Shown here piece after piece: positions 45,814 to 55,228 of a stretch of DNA of 64,000 nucleotides; position 1 is the stretch's first letter; each line of letters opens with the position of its first letter. Location: NCBI RefSeq assembly GCF_003367355.1, contig NZ_CP031413.1, positions 868,001 to 932,000 of the forward strand, in the 5' to 3' direction. The translations under genes and the position numbers were made by a program. Source of the DNA: Lysobacter sp. TY2-98 (GTDB lineage: Bacteria > Pseudomonadota > Gammaproteobacteria > Xanthomonadales > Xanthomonadaceae). The notes under the pieces are model-generated. The model was not told the DNA's origin. It saw only the letters and a list, made by a program, of their open reading frames with translations, and ran no database searches.

Positions 45814-46608
45814 CTACTTCTCGACGAACGCGCGTTCGAAGACGTACTGACCGGCGGTGCCGATACGCGGCGCCGCGGTGAAGCCGCGAGCGTCGAGCAG
45901 GGCGCGGAAGTCGGCCAGCATCTGCGGGCTGCCGCAGATCATCGCGCGGTCGTGCTGCGCGTTGAGAGGCTCGATGCCGAGCTGCTCCATCATCTGTCCG
46001 CTCGCCATCAGGTCGGTGAGGCGACCGCGGTGGTCGTTGTCATTGAACGCGAAAGGCTCGCGCGAGACGGCCGGGTAATACAGAAGCTTCTGCGCGATCT
46101 GCTCGCCGAGGAATTCGTGGCGTGGCAGCTCGTTGACGATGTAGTCGCGATAGGCGAGGTCCGCCGCCGAGCGCACGCCGTGGCAGAGCACCACGCGCTC
46201 GAAGCGCTCGTAGGTTTCCGGATCCTTGATGACCGACAGCCACGGCGCGAAGCCGGTGCCGGTGCCCAGCAGATAGAGGTTGCGGCCGGGATGCAGGTCG
46301 CTGATCAGCAGCGTGCCGGTCGGCTTGCGGCCGATCAGCACGGTGTCGCCGGGCTTGATGTGCTGCAGGCGCGAGGTCAGCGGGCCGTTCTGCACCTTGA
46401 TGCTGAAGAACTCAAGCTGCTCTTCCCAGTTGGCGCTGGCAATGGAATACGCGCGCATCAACGGACGGCCGTCGACCTCCAGCCCGATCATCACGAACTG
46501 GCCGTTGTCGAACCGGAAGCCGTCGTCGCGGGTCGTGGTGAAGCTGAAGTAGGCGTCCGTCCAGTGGCGGACGTCGAGCACGGTCTCGGTGCCGAAAGGC
46601 GAGGACAT
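45814..46608 (-). CDS. fpr: Ferredoxin-NADP(+) reductase
   Basis: FAD-dependent reductase moving electrons between NADPH and ferredoxin/flavodoxin, often part of the oxidative stress response. The 264 residues show the FAD-binding RAYSIAS followed by ASANWEEQLEFFSIKVQNGP, the pyrophosphate-binding GPLTSRLQ and the NADP-binding LLGTGTGFAPWLSVIKDP. Next is VVLCHGVRSAADLAYRD, and the CGSP motif (MICGSPQMLADF). The C-terminus ends EK after YVFERAFV, as in the bacterial subclass I/II enzymes. It is convergent with the second cyclase. Confidence 0.92.
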   Translation of the reverse strand: MSSPFGTETVLDVRHWTDAYFSFTTTRDDGFRFDNGQFVMIGLEVDGRPLMRAYSIASANWEEQLEFFSIKVQNGPLTSRLQHIKPGDTVLIGRKPTGTLLISDLHPGRNLYLLGTGTGFAPWLSVIKDPETYERFERVVLCHGVRSAADLAYRDYIVNELPRHEFLGEQIAQKLLYYPAVSREPFAFNDNDHRGRLTDLMASGQMMEQLGIEPLNAQHDRAMICGSPQMLADFRALLDARGFTAAPRIGTAGQYVFERAFVEK

Positions 46609-46640
46609 CGGCAGGCGGGCGAAATGTGGGGGCGCGAATT

Positions 46641-47822
46641 TTAGCCGACCGGCGAGCCCGGGCTGGCGTCGGTGCCCTGAATCGCCGACGTCGCGGCGGC
46701 TTCGGCCAGTGTCGGCCGGGCGGCGTCGCGGTCGACCTCCGCCGCGATCGCACCCAGCGCGTCGGCGCGGATCAGGCCGAGGGACGCTGCGTGTTCGGCG
46801 ATCGCGCGGCTGTCGCGGGCGCGCAGCATGGGCACGCGCGTGCCGGCGACACGGCCGATGTGTGCATCGACCGCGGCATCGCGCGGCGAATCGAGATCCG
46901 GATCGACGTCGCGGATGTAGATCGCGGCGATGCGGTCGCCGAACTCCGACGCGGCTTCGGCATACAGCTCCGCATCGGCCTGGCCGGAATCGCCGAGCAG
47001 CACCCAGCGCAGGCGCGGGAAGCGGGCGATGAGCTCACGTGCGCGCTCCAGCTTGTGGCCGTGGCCGGACGACTTGAGGAGCTTGGTGGGGTCCAGCCCG
47101 AAATCGCGCAGGAACATCGGCCCGGCCGGCAGCTTGTTGAGGGCCATGAACTCGTCCAGCAGGTCGTAGAGGTTCCACGGCGAACTCGAGACGTAGAACA
47201 GCGGCACGCGACCGCGGCCGTCGATACCGGCCTGCAGCGCCTGGTAGAGCGGCGCGGCGCCTTTCAGCGGTTTGCGCGTGCGCGCGTTGTGCAGGAACGT
47301 GAGTTGCGCGGCCGTCGTCCAGTCGGTGATCGCACTGTCGAGCACGGTGTCGTCGATGTCGGAGATCACCCCGATGCGCGCGTCGTCGTGCACGTAGAGC
47401 AGAGGTTGCGCGGTCGCGAGGCGGCCGTCGGCGAGGCTCGCGGTCGCCTGCGTCCACAACCCATCGGGCAGGGGCGGAGCGGGCAGGGTGGCGGCGTAGT
47501 AGCCCTCGTCGTCGCTGACGGTTTCGACCGCATGCGTGCCGATCGACAGTCGCAGCGGGGCGTGCGGCACCTCCGCACTCATGAATCGGCCGATGGAGTG
47601 CCGCAGGTTGCGCAGGCGCGAGTCCCGTTCCGTGGGACCGCCCTTAGGCGCATCGGCGAGCACGCGGCCGCGCAGCTCGATCCCGGACGCGTCGCCCCAG
47701 CCGCGATAGGCCGCGATGTACGCGGGTTCGCGCGGGGCGAGGCGGCGGTGCAGCCCGTCGGCGACGTCCTCCAGCGCGGAGAGCGCTGCGAGCAGTGGGT
47801 TGGGGGCGTGGGGCGAGGTCAT
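46641..47822 (-). CDS. App1-type phosphatidate phosphatase-like protein (DUF2183)
   Basis: The 393-residue protein has a HAD-like catalytic domain of the App1/DUF2183 family. Its DxDxT motif is ISDIDDTVLDSAITDW (DIDDT at 155-159), followed by VPLFYVSSSPWNLYDLLDEF (conserved Ser), a Lys in HGHKLERARELI, and VLLGDSGQADAELYAE. The N-terminal ~140 residues are a beta-rich domain (AYRGWGDASGIELRGRVL). In yeast App1 is a phosphatidate phosphatase; bacterial members are uncharacterised, so lipid phosphate hydrolysis is only an inference. The start is ATG 47822 (GTG 47831 possible). It is 32 bp upstream of the reductase gene, which may be co-transcribed with it. Confidence 0.8.
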   Translation of the reverse strand: MTSPHAPNPLLAALSALEDVADGLHRRLAPREPAYIAAYRGWGDASGIELRGRVLADAPKGGPTERDSRLRNLRHSIGRFMSAEVPHAPLRLSIGTHAVETVSDDEGYYAATLPAPPLPDGLWTQATASLADGRLATAQPLLYVHDDARIGVISDIDDTVLDSAITDWTTAAQLTFLHNARTRKPLKGAAPLYQALQAGIDGRGRVPLFYVSSSPWNLYDLLDEFMALNKLPAGPMFLRDFGLDPTKLLKSSGHGHKLERARELIARFPRLRWVLLGDSGQADAELYAEAASEFGDRIAAIYIRDVDPDLDSPRDAAVDAHIGRVAGTRVPMLRARDSRAIAEHAASLGLIRADALGAIAAEVDRDAARPTLAEAAATSAIQGTDASPGSPVG

Positions 47823-47885
47823 GACCCGCACACGATAACGGCCGGACCCGTGAGGGCCCGGCCGTCGAGTTCATGGCGCGTTGGA

Positions 47886-48656
47886 TCAGCGGGCGACGAG
47901 GCTGCGCGTCGTCCGCGTCGGGCAGGCGAGCAGCCGCGATTCATGCAGCCACTTGTTGTCCGGGTAGTACGAGAACACGAACTGGCCGCCCTTCAGCGTA
48001 TCGATGATCTCGTGCGCCACCTGCGCGCGCACCGCGGGGCAGCCATGGCTGCGGCCGATGCGGCCCATCTTCTGCGCCATCGACGGATCCACGTACCACG
48101 CCCCGTGCATCACGATCGCGCGGGCTCGGGCGTTGTCGTTGAAGCCGGGTTCCAGCCCGTCCATGCGCAGCGAATAGCCGTTGTTGCCCTGGTACGTCTC
48201 CGCGGTGCGAAACAGGCCGAGGCTGGTCTGGTGGCTGCCGTCGAGGTTGGAGAAGTTGCGCGCGTAGTTGTCGCCGGTGCCCTGGCCATGCGCGACGTAC
48301 TCGTTGTACATGACGCGCGGGTTGCGCAGGTCGAACACCCACAGACGCTTCTGCGTCGAGGGCATCGAGTAGTCGATGACGGCGAGCTTTTCGCCCGCAC
48401 CCGTTGCGTCGCCGCTGCTGATCGCGCATTCGCGCGCTTCCAGCGCCATCTCGATCACCTTCGGATTCGCACCGGGCGCGAGCGTGGCGAGGCGCGATGC
48501 CAGCGACATCGACGGCGCGGTCGGTGCCGGCGTCGAAATCGGTGCGATCGGCGAGCTCACCGGCGACGGCGCGCGGGCGATGCTGGGTTCTGCCGGCGAA
48601 AGGGCCGGCAACAGGCAGCAGGCAATGGCCGAAGCCATGGCGAGATAGGTGCGCAT
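47886..48656 (-). CDS. Exported murein L,D-transpeptidase-like protein (YkuD_2 family)
   Basis: The 256-residue protein has a signal peptide (AMASAIACCLLPALSPA), a Pro/Ser/Ala linker and a catalytic domain of the L,D-transpeptidase fold. The active-site motif is MGRIGRSHGCPAVRAQ with catalytic Cys at ~206, preceded by IVMHGAWYVDP with the conserved His-Gly. SLGLFRTAETYQGNNGYSLR matches the YkuD_2 branch. Likely acts on peptidoglycan cross-links or their attachment in the periplasm; the exact reaction is not known for this branch. A promoter with both hexamers lies about 65 bp upstream. Confidence 0.86.
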   Translation of the reverse strand: MRTYLAMASAIACCLLPALSPAEPSIARAPSPVSSPIAPISTPAPTAPSMSLASRLATLAPGANPKVIEMALEARECAISSGDATGAGEKLAVIDYSMPSTQKRLWVFDLRNPRVMYNEYVAHGQGTGDNYARNFSNLDGSHQTSLGLFRTAETYQGNNGYSLRMDGLEPGFNDNARARAIVMHGAWYVDPSMAQKMGRIGRSHGCPAVRAQVAHEIIDTLKGGQFVFSYYPDNKWLHESRLLACPTRTTRSLVAR

Positions 48657-48720
48657 CCACTGACCCCTTTGGTTCGAGACGACCGCTTCAGGGACGTGCA
48701 GTCCCGGTGAAGCTCGACCA

Positions 48721-48748
48721 AGGTTAGGGCAGTGAACGCTGCGTGCAA
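48721..48748 (-). promoter_or_regulatory. Promoter of the L,D-transpeptidase-like gene
   Basis: The minus strand reads TTGCAC, 16 bp, TAACCT, giving a leader of about 58 nt. The leader contains a small hairpin, GGGAC-TGCAC-GTCCC (48691-48705). Confidence 0.45.
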
Positions 48749-48783
48749 GCAGCCGGATTCAGGTCACGGTTCAGCCCGGCTGT

Positions 48784-50472
48784 TCAGTGAAGGCCGCGCT
48801 CCTCCTTCGGGCGCGCGCGATGGTCGGTGAGCAGCACGCTGACCACGACGAACAGCCCCAGGCACGCCGCCAGCAGGAAGAGCACGATCGCCACGGCGGG
48901 ATAGCCGAACAGGCGCGCCCCGGTATCGACCTTCATCATCAGCGCCGACGACACCAGCAGCGCGGCGATGATCAGGCCTACCGTGATGCGGTTGGCGATC
49001 TTCTGCATGTTCTCCATGAGCTTGGAGTCGTCCAGCCCGTCGACCCGCACCTGCAGCCGGTTATCCGCCAGCAGGGTGAGCAGGTTGTTGAGCTTGCGCG
49101 GCGCCTCGCGCACGAGGCCTTCCACCTCGATCAGTTCGCCCGCGAGTCCCGCCGGCGAAAGCGACTTGCGCAGCCGTTGGCGCATGACGTTCTCGAGGTG
49201 GTCACGGACGACGTCCTTGGCGTCCATCTCCGGATCGAGTGCGTCGCAGATCGATTCGAGATTCAACAGGGTCTTGCCGAGCAGCGACAGCTCCGGCGGC
49301 GTGCGCAGGCCGCAGGCGGTCGCGATGCGCGTCATGTCGAGCACCAGCCGGCCCTCCGACACCGTGTCGCTGCCCGAACGCGCGGCGTACGACGCGACGA
49401 GCTGGCCGATTTCGCGCATGTAGCGCTCTTCGTCGAAGTCTTCGAGACGCGTGGAGATCGAGATGTTCTCGATGGCGACGTCTTCGCCGCGACCATCGAC
49501 CGACGCGAAGAGCAGCTTCAACAGGCGGTCGCGCCGGCGCGGCGGCACGTGCGCGATCATGCCGAGGTCGAAGATCGCGAGACGGCCATCGTTCGTCAGC
49601 AGAAGATTGCCGGGGTGCGGATCGGCGTGGATTTCGCCGTGCACGAAGGCCTGGTCGAGATAGGCACGCAGCAGCGCTTCGGCCAGCGAACCCAGCGGTT
49701 GCTCGGTGCGCTGCAGGCCGGTGATGTCGGTGACCTTCTTGCCGCGGATGAGATCCATCGTCAGCACGCGCTTGCTGCTGACGCTCCACACCGGGCGCGG
49801 CACCACCAGCTGCGGATAGCGTTCGAGGCGATCGCCGAAACGCTGCAGGTTCTCGGCTTCCTGGCGGTAGTCGAGCTCCGCGAGCAGCGCGCGTCCAAAC
49901 TCGTTGACCCAGTCGCTGAAGCGCACCCGCCGCCCCATGTCGGTGCCGCGATCGATCTTGCTCGCGATCGAACGCAGCGATTCGAGGTCGCCGTGGATGC
50001 TTGCGACCGCGTCCGGACGCTGCACCTTCACCGCGACTTCGCGGCCGTCACGCAGCACCGCGCGGTGCACCTGCGCCAGCGACGCGCTGCCGAGCGGCGT
50101 GTCGTCGAATTCGGCGAACACCTTGTTCGGGCGCACGCCGAGTTCGGCTTCCAGCACCTCGTGCACCACCTCGGGCGCCAACGGCTGCACGTTGTCCTGC
50201 ATGCGGGCGAGGGCGGCGATGTATTCGGGCGGCACCATGTCGGCACGCGTGGACAACGCCTGGCCGAGCTTCACGAAGGTCGGACCCAGCGCTTCGAGGT
50301 CGTCGACGAACTCGTCGGGCTTGCCGCTGGCCTGGGGCGCGCTGGCGTCGCCATTGAGATCCTGCAGCGATGCATCGCTTTCCAGCCCGTTGAAGATGCC
50401 CGCGCTGCGGTACTTCAACAGGAACTTCACGATCTGTGCGGTGCGCGCGAGGCCGGTGCTCTGCTCGGACAT
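48784..50472 (-). CDS. ABC1/UbiB-family atypical protein kinase-like protein
   Basis: The 562-residue protein belongs to the UbiB/COQ8 family, ATPases that support ubiquinone synthesis or quinone distribution. Family motifs are LGPTFVKLGQALSTRADMVP (KxGQ), PLGSASLAQVHRAVLRDG (Ala-rich loop position), REVAVKVQRPD (Lys), HGEIHADPHPGNLLL (catalytic loop) and AIFDLGMIAHV (metal Asp). Two C-terminal transmembrane helices (VGLIIAALLVSSALMM, VAIVLFLLAACLGLFVVVSV) anchor it. The start is ATG 50472, which has GGAG 8 nt upstream; the earlier ATG 50484 overlaps that site and has none of its own. It is not next to ubiE/ubiJ, so it may be a paralogue rather than the main ubiB. Confidence 0.9.
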   Translation of the reverse strand: MSEQSTGLARTAQIVKFLLKYRSAGIFNGLESDASLQDLNGDASAPQASGKPDEFVDDLEALGPTFVKLGQALSTRADMVPPEYIAALARMQDNVQPLAPEVVHEVLEAELGVRPNKVFAEFDDTPLGSASLAQVHRAVLRDGREVAVKVQRPDAVASIHGDLESLRSIASKIDRGTDMGRRVRFSDWVNEFGRALLAELDYRQEAENLQRFGDRLERYPQLVVPRPVWSVSSKRVLTMDLIRGKKVTDITGLQRTEQPLGSLAEALLRAYLDQAFVHGEIHADPHPGNLLLTNDGRLAIFDLGMIAHVPPRRRDRLLKLLFASVDGRGEDVAIENISISTRLEDFDEERYMREIGQLVASYAARSGSDTVSEGRLVLDMTRIATACGLRTPPELSLLGKTLLNLESICDALDPEMDAKDVVRDHLENVMRQRLRKSLSPAGLAGELIEVEGLVREAPRKLNNLLTLLADNRLQVRVDGLDDSKLMENMQKIANRITVGLIIAALLVSSALMMKVDTGARLFGYPAVAIVLFLLAACLGLFVVVSVLLTDHRARPKEERGLH

Positions 50473-50550
50473 GGGGTTCTCCATCGATCGACGCAGGCTA
50501 GGCGCACGGCTGTCAACGCCGCTTCATCGCGCCCGCGGCAGGCTGGGGCC

Positions 50551-51099
50551 ATGGACGATCGGCGAACGCTCTGGACCGTAGGCCACTCGACCCACCCGTG
50601 GGACGCGTTCGTCGCGCTGCTGCACCAGGCCGGCATCGAGGCGGTGGCGGACGTGCGCCGTTTCACCGGCTCGCGGCGCCATCCGCAGTTCAACGACGAG
50701 GCGATGGCGCGAGCCCTGGCGGCGATCGGTATCGACTACGTGCCGTTCCGCGATCTGGGCGGCCGGCGCCGGCCGCGACCGGATACCCACAACGCGGCAT
50801 GGCGGAACGAGGCCTTTCGCGGTTACGCGGATTACCTGGAGACCGACGAGTACCGCCATGCCGCCGAGCGGCTCAGCGGGCTGGCCGCGTTGAAGGTGAC
50901 TACCGTGATGTGCGCCGAGGCGATGTGGTGGCAGTGCCACCGTGCGCTCATTTCCGACGACTTCAAGTCGCGCGGCTGGACGGTGCTGCATCTGCAGCCT
51001 GGCGGGCGTGTGCAGGAGCATCCGTATACGGCGGCGGCGCGCATTGTCGACGGGCGTCTGACGTATTCGGAACCGCAGGTGCAGGGTGGGTTGTTCTGA
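50551..51099 (+). CDS. DUF488-family protein
   Basis: The 182-residue protein of the DUF488 family has WTVGHSTHPWDAFVALL at the N-terminus, VADVRRFTGSRRHPQFN, YVPFRDLGGRRRPRPDT, and the conserved Cys/His cluster VMCAEAMWWQCHRALISDDF. The family's biochemical role is unknown. ATG 50551 is 78 bp from the divergent UbiB-like gene. Its 3' side runs into a hairpin repeat. Confidence 0.85.
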   Translation: MDDRRTLWTVGHSTHPWDAFVALLHQAGIEAVADVRRFTGSRRHPQFNDEAMARALAAIGIDYVPFRDLGGRRRPRPDTHNAAWRNEAFRGYADYLETDEYRHAAERLSGLAALKVTTVMCAEAMWWQCHRALISDDFKSRGWTVLHLQPGGRVQEHPYTAAARIVDGRLTYSEPQVQGGLF

Positions 51100-51247
51100 G
51101 GGCCGCAGTACAGGAGATCCCGGCGCCATGCGTTGAGCACCCAGCGGGCAACCAGCGGCGAATCCGGTTTCGCGATGCGCTAGCGGACGATGTTGTTCGC
51201 GTACTTCTTGCTTCGGCAGCTGACACGAATCGTCTAGACCCCGAAGG

Positions 51248-51397
51248 GGCGGCCGACAGGACGTCGGCCGCCGCCACCCGAGGCAGGATGCCGAGTGTGG
51301 CGATCGCGAGAAGGCTGTCCGCTCGCGAGCTGTAGATTCGTCGAGGAAGGTGCTTTCTTTTGGTTATCTTTTCTTTGCGCCAGCAAAGAAAAGTAAC
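51248..51397. repeat. Composite hairpin repeat filling the DUF488-tex gap
   Basis: The 361-bp gap between two convergent genes contains four successive inverted repeats. (1) GGCGGCCGAC-AGGAC-GTCGGCCGCC (51248-51272), a perfect 10-bp stem. (2) GGC-AGGAT-GCC inside CCAC...GTGG (51274-51300). (3) TCGCGAG-N11-CTCGCGA (51304-51328). (4) GTTATCTTTTCTTTGC-GCCA-GCAAAGAAAAGTAAC (51363-51397), with one bulged base. The AT-rich fourth element looks like the AAAGAAAAGTAAC-type intergenic repeats I associate with Xanthomonadaceae genomes. The rest of the gap shows no gene. It may also terminate tex and DUF488 transcripts. Confidence 0.65.
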
Positions 51398-51460
51398 TCG
51401 GCCGCGTCAGCGGACGAAACGCTTCTGCCTTCGGCGCACGCCGCCGGCGACACGGGCGAA

Positions 51461-53809
51461 CTATTTCCCCTTCGCTTTGGCAAACGCCGCCGCCAGCGCA
51501 TTGTTCGCGAACGCCGGCTGCGCCTGCGCCTTCGGTGCCGGGCCACGCGATGGGCCACGATCATTCGACGGACGCCCACCCTGCGGGCGCGGCGCCTCGC
51601 GATCATTGCGCGGCGCCCGCGGCGCGGTGTCGTCGAGACGGCAGGTCAGGCCGATGCGCTTGCGCGGCACGTCCACCTCCTGCACGCGCACCTTCACGAT
51701 GTCGCCGACCTTGACGACGTCGCGCGGATCTTTCACGTAGGTGTTCGACAGCGCGGAGATGTGCACGAGGCCGTCCTGGTGCACGCCGATGTCGACGAAC
51801 GCGCCGAACGCGGCGACGTTGGTGACGACGCCTTCCAGCACCATGCCGGGCTTCAGATCCTTGATGTCCTCGACGCCATCGGCGAAGCGCGCGGCCTTGA
51901 ACTCCGGGCGCGGATCGCGGCCGGGTTTCTCGAGTTCCTTGAGGATGTCGCGCACCGTGGGCGCGCCGAAGCGGTCGTCGACGAACTGCTCCGCGCGCAG
52001 GCCGCGAAGCGTGGGTGCATCACCGATGAGCGCGCGGATCGGCTTGCCGGTCGACGCGACGATGCGCTCGACGACGGGGTACGCCTCGGGATGCACCGAG
52101 CTCGCATCCAGCGGCTCGTCGCCATCGGCGATGCGGAGGAAGCCTGCGCACTGCTCGAACGCCTTGTCGCCCAGGCGCGGCACCTTCAGCAGCTCCTTGC
52201 GCGACTTGAATGCACCGTTCGTGTCGCGGTGACGCACGATGTTCTCGGCGACCGTCGACGTCAGACCCGACACGCGTGCGAGCAGCGCGGCGGACGCGGT
52301 GTTCACGTGTACGCCGACGGCGTTCACGCAGTCCTCGACCCTGGCATCGAGCGCGCGCGCCAGCTTGTACTGGTCGACATCGTGCTGGTACTGGCCGACG
52401 CCGATCGCCTTCGGCTCGATCTTGACGAGCTCTGCGAGCGGATCCTGCAGGCGACGCGCGATCGACACCGCGCCGCGGATCGACACGTCGACATCGGGAA
52501 ATTCGCGCGACGCGAGTTCGGATGCGGAGTACACCGACGCGCCGGCTTCGCTGACGACGATCTTGGTGAGCTTGAGCTCCGGCGCGAGCTTGATCAGGTC
52601 CGCCGCGAGCTTGTCGGTCTCGCGCGACGCGGTGCCGTTGCCGATCGAGATCAGCTCGACGCCGTGCTGCTTGCACAGACGGCCCAGCGTCGCGAGCGAC
52701 TGGTCCCACTGGCGCTTCGGCTCGTGCGGATAGATCGTGTCCGTCGCGACGAGCTTGCCCGTGCGATCGACCACCGCGACCTTCACGCCGGTGCGCAGGC
52801 CTGGATCGAGGCCGAGCACGGTGCGCGGACCCGCCGGCGCGGCAAGCAGTAGATCCTTGAGGTTGTCGCCGAACACGTTGATCGCTTCGGCCTCGGCGCG
52901 TTCGCGTGCCTGCGCAGTGAGGTCGAGCATCAGGTGCAGATGCAGCTTCGCCTTCCACGTCAGGCGCGCGCAGTCCATCAGCCACTGGTCCGCGGCACGC
53001 CCTCCGTTGCGAATTCCCGCGTGCTTGGCGACGCGGCCGGTCGCGATCAGATGACCGGCTTCGGCATCGGTGCCCGGATCGAGGTCGAACTGCAGGAACT
53101 CCTCGCGACGCCCGCGCAACAGCGCGAGCATGCGATGCGACGGGATCTTCGAAATGGGTTCGGCGTGGTCGAAATAGTCGCGGTACTTCGCGCCTTCGTT
53201 CTCCTTGCCTTCGATCACCTTCGAACGCACGACACCGACCTGCGACAGCCACTCGCGCAGTTCGCCGACGAGTGCGGCGTCTTCGCCCCATCGCTCCATC
53301 AGGATGGCGCGCGCGCCGTCGAGCGCGGCCTTGGCGTCGGCGACGCCCTTGTCCGCATCGACGTATGTTGCCGCGACGGCGTCAGGCGACTGCGTGGGAT
53401 CCGCGAGCAGCGCGTCGGCCAGCGGCTCGAGTCCGGCTTCGCGCGCGATCTGCGCGCGCGTGCGGCGCTTGGGCTTGTACGGGAGATACAGGTCTTCGAG
53501 GCGCGCCTTGCTGTCGGCCGCGAGGAGATCCGCGCGCAACTCGTCCGTGAGCTTGCCCTGTTCCTCGATGCTGGCGATGACCTGCACGCGGCGGTCTTCG
53601 AGTTCGCGCAGATAACTCAGCCGCGTTTCGAGCTCACGCAGCTGCGTGTCGTCGAGGCCGCCCGTCACTTCCTTTCGATAGCGTGCGATGAAGGGCACGG
53701 TCGCGCCCTCGTCCAGCAGCGCCACCGCCGCTTCCACCTGTCGGGCCTGCGCATTGATTTCTTCCGCAATGCGGCGGGCGATGTGCTGGGCGGTGCTGCG
53801 GTCCTGCAT
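51461..53809 (-). CDS. tex: Tex-family RNA-binding transcription accessory protein
   Basis: The 782-residue, multi-domain nucleic-acid-binding protein related to eukaryotic Spt6 has an N-terminal helical region ([20 protein letters not shown]), a YqgF/RNase H-like domain ([20 protein letters not shown]) and helix-hairpin-helix motifs ([15 protein letters not shown]). An S1 domain lies at ~651-722 ([37 protein letters not shown]). A Pro/Arg/Gln-rich tail of ~50 residues ends AFAKAKGK. The start is ATG 53809. It is convergent with DUF488 and followed by the hairpin repeat. Confidence 0.95.
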   Translation of the reverse strand: MQDRSTAQHIARRIAEEINAQARQVEAAVALLDEGATVPFIARYRKEVTGGLDDTQLRELETRLSYLRELEDRRVQVIASIEEQGKLTDELRADLLAADSKARLEDLYLPYKPKRRTRAQIAREAGLEPLADALLADPTQSPDAVAATYVDADKGVADAKAALDGARAILMERWGEDAALVGELREWLSQVGVVRSKVIEGKENEGAKYRDYFDHAEPISKIPSHRMLALLRGRREEFLQFDLDPGTDAEAGHLIATGRVAKHAGIRNGGRAADQWLMDCARLTWKAKLHLHLMLDLTAQARERAEAEAINVFGDNLKDLLLAAPAGPRTVLGLDPGLRTGVKVAVVDRTGKLVATDTIYPHEPKRQWDQSLATLGRLCKQHGVELISIGNGTASRETDKLAADLIKLAPELKLTKIVVSEAGASVYSASELASREFPDVDVSIRGAVSIARRLQDPLAELVKIEPKAIGVGQYQHDVDQYKLARALDARVEDCVNAVGVHVNTASAALLARVSGLTSTVAENIVRHRDTNGAFKSRKELLKVPRLGDKAFEQCAGFLRIADGDEPLDASSVHPEAYPVVERIVASTGKPIRALIGDAPTLRGLRAEQFVDDRFGAPTVRDILKELEKPGRDPRPEFKAARFADGVEDIKDLKPGMVLEGVVTNVAAFGAFVDIGVHQDGLVHISALSNTYVKDPRDVVKVGDIVKVRVQEVDVPRKRIGLTCRLDDTAPRAPRNDREAPRPQGGRPSNDRGPSRGPAPKAQAQPAFANNALAAAFAKAKGK

Positions 53810-53901
53810 GGGCGATGCGTCGACGATCGGATGGGGCGGCGATTGTGGCCCCCATGTCCGGGTGCGTCGACGTTGACAGCGGCGGGCGCGCTGTGGCGGC
53901 G

Positions 53902-55056
53902 TCAGCGCGGTGGTTCGAGCCGCAGCAGTTCGCCGTCGTCTTCGTCGGTCAGCACGTAGACCGCGCCGTCGGCGCCGATGCGCACGTCGCGGATGCGGAG
54001 CTTGCGGTCCTCCAGCAGCCGTTCTTCCGACACGATGCGGTCGCCGTCGAGCGTGAGGCGGATCAGGCAACGGTCGGCGAGGGCGCCGAGGAAGAGGCTG
54101 TCGTTCCACTTCGAGCCGGGGTGGCCGGTGTAGAACGCCATGCCCGACAGCCCGGGCGATTTCATCCACACGTGGTACGGCGACTCCATGCCCGGCACGT
54201 CAGTGCCCTTCGTTTCGGGGTAGGGAAAGGGCGTCGCGTAGTCCTTGCCGTGGCTCGCGATCGGCCAGCCGTAGTTCTTTCCCGGCTGCGGAAGGTTGAT
54301 TTCGTCGCCACCGCGCGGGCCGTGTTCGGCCTCCCACAGTTTCCCGGTGCGCGGATCGATGGACAGCGACTGCACGTTGCGGTGGCCGTAGCTCCATATC
54401 TCGGGGCGCGCATCGCTGCGGCCCACGAACGGGTTGTCGGGCGGGATCGCGCCGTCGAGCGTGAGCCGAACGAGCTTGCCCTGCAGCATGCTCAGATCCT
54501 GGGCACGCATGCGCTGAAAGCGCTCGCCCTGGCTGATGAAGACGTGGCCGGCGCGGTCGAAGGCCAGTCGCGAGCCGAAATGGTTGGGGCCTTCCAGCTT
54601 GGGTTCCTGCCGGTAGATCACGCTGAATCCGGTGAGGCGTGGGCCGTCGAGGACGCCGTACCCTGCGGCCGTTCCCGCGGTGCCGTCCGCGCCGGCTTCG
54701 GCATAGGTGAGGTAGACGCGTCGACTGCTCGCGAAGTCGGGTGCGAGCGCGACGTCGAGCAGGCCGCCCTGGCCCTGCGCCCACACGGCCGGAACGCCCT
54801 CGATGGGCGCGGACAGACGACCGTCGCGTTCGACATAGCGCAGGCGACCGGGGCGTTCGGTCACGAGGAAGCGCCCGTCGGGCAGCAGCGCCAGCCCCCA
54901 CGGGTGTTCGAGCCCGCTGGCGACACGGGTAATCCGCGGCGCGGCGTCCGCAACGTGCGCCGCCGTCGAAACGGGCACCGGCGGCGCATCGCCGGCCCGG
55001 CAACCCGCGGTGGCAAGCGCGCATAGAACGAGCGTGGCAACGGCGGCGCGATGCAT
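53902..55056 (-). CDS. PQQ-type aldose sugar dehydrogenase lipoprotein
   Basis: The 384-residue six-bladed beta-propeller protein of the soluble glucose dehydrogenase/YliI family oxidises aldose sugars with PQQ in the periplasm. The lipoprotein signal [14 protein letters not shown] places the lipid Cys at 19. Motifs include [68 protein letters not shown] with the catalytic His, and [20 protein letters not shown], as in known members. The start is ATG 55056. No PQQ biosynthesis genes are in the window. It is divergent from the large GGDEF-EAL gene. Confidence 0.9.
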   Translation of the reverse strand: MHRAAVATLVLCALATAGCRAGDAPPVPVSTAAHVADAAPRITRVASGLEHPWGLALLPDGRFLVTERPGRLRYVERDGRLSAPIEGVPAVWAQGQGGLLDVALAPDFASSRRVYLTYAEAGADGTAGTAAGYGVLDGPRLTGFSVIYRQEPKLEGPNHFGSRLAFDRAGHVFISQGERFQRMRAQDLSMLQGKLVRLTLDGAIPPDNPFVGRSDARPEIWSYGHRNVQSLSIDPRTGKLWEAEHGPRGGDEINLPQPGKNYGWPIASHGKDYATPFPYPETKGTDVPGMESPYHVWMKSPGLSGMAFYTGHPGSKWNDSLFLGALADRCLIRLTLDGDRIVSEERLLEDRKLRIRDVRIGADGAVYVLTDEDDGELLRLEPPR

Positions 55057-55228
55057 GGCGTCTCCCCGGCTGAACAGGACAAGGGTGTGACCGTATCGCC
55101 AGTCCGCGCGATGACGGTATCGCGACGGGTGGCGAGCTGTTATCGGCTGCACAGTTTCATGCTGCGATCCGTTAACAGAATGCCGTTATTGACCCACAAG
55201 TGACGTACAGCGACCTACCGGCGGCAAC

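Noticed and set aside
48784..50472. Calling this gene ubiB
   Set aside because: The kinase-like motifs fit the family, but it lacks the ubiE-ubiJ neighbourhood, and ABC1 paralogues are common; only the family name is justified.
51100..51247. A small gene or sRNA in the first part of the DUF488-tex gap
   Set aside because: No start codon with a ribosome site and no promoter with both hexamers was found; only the hairpin series further on is structured.
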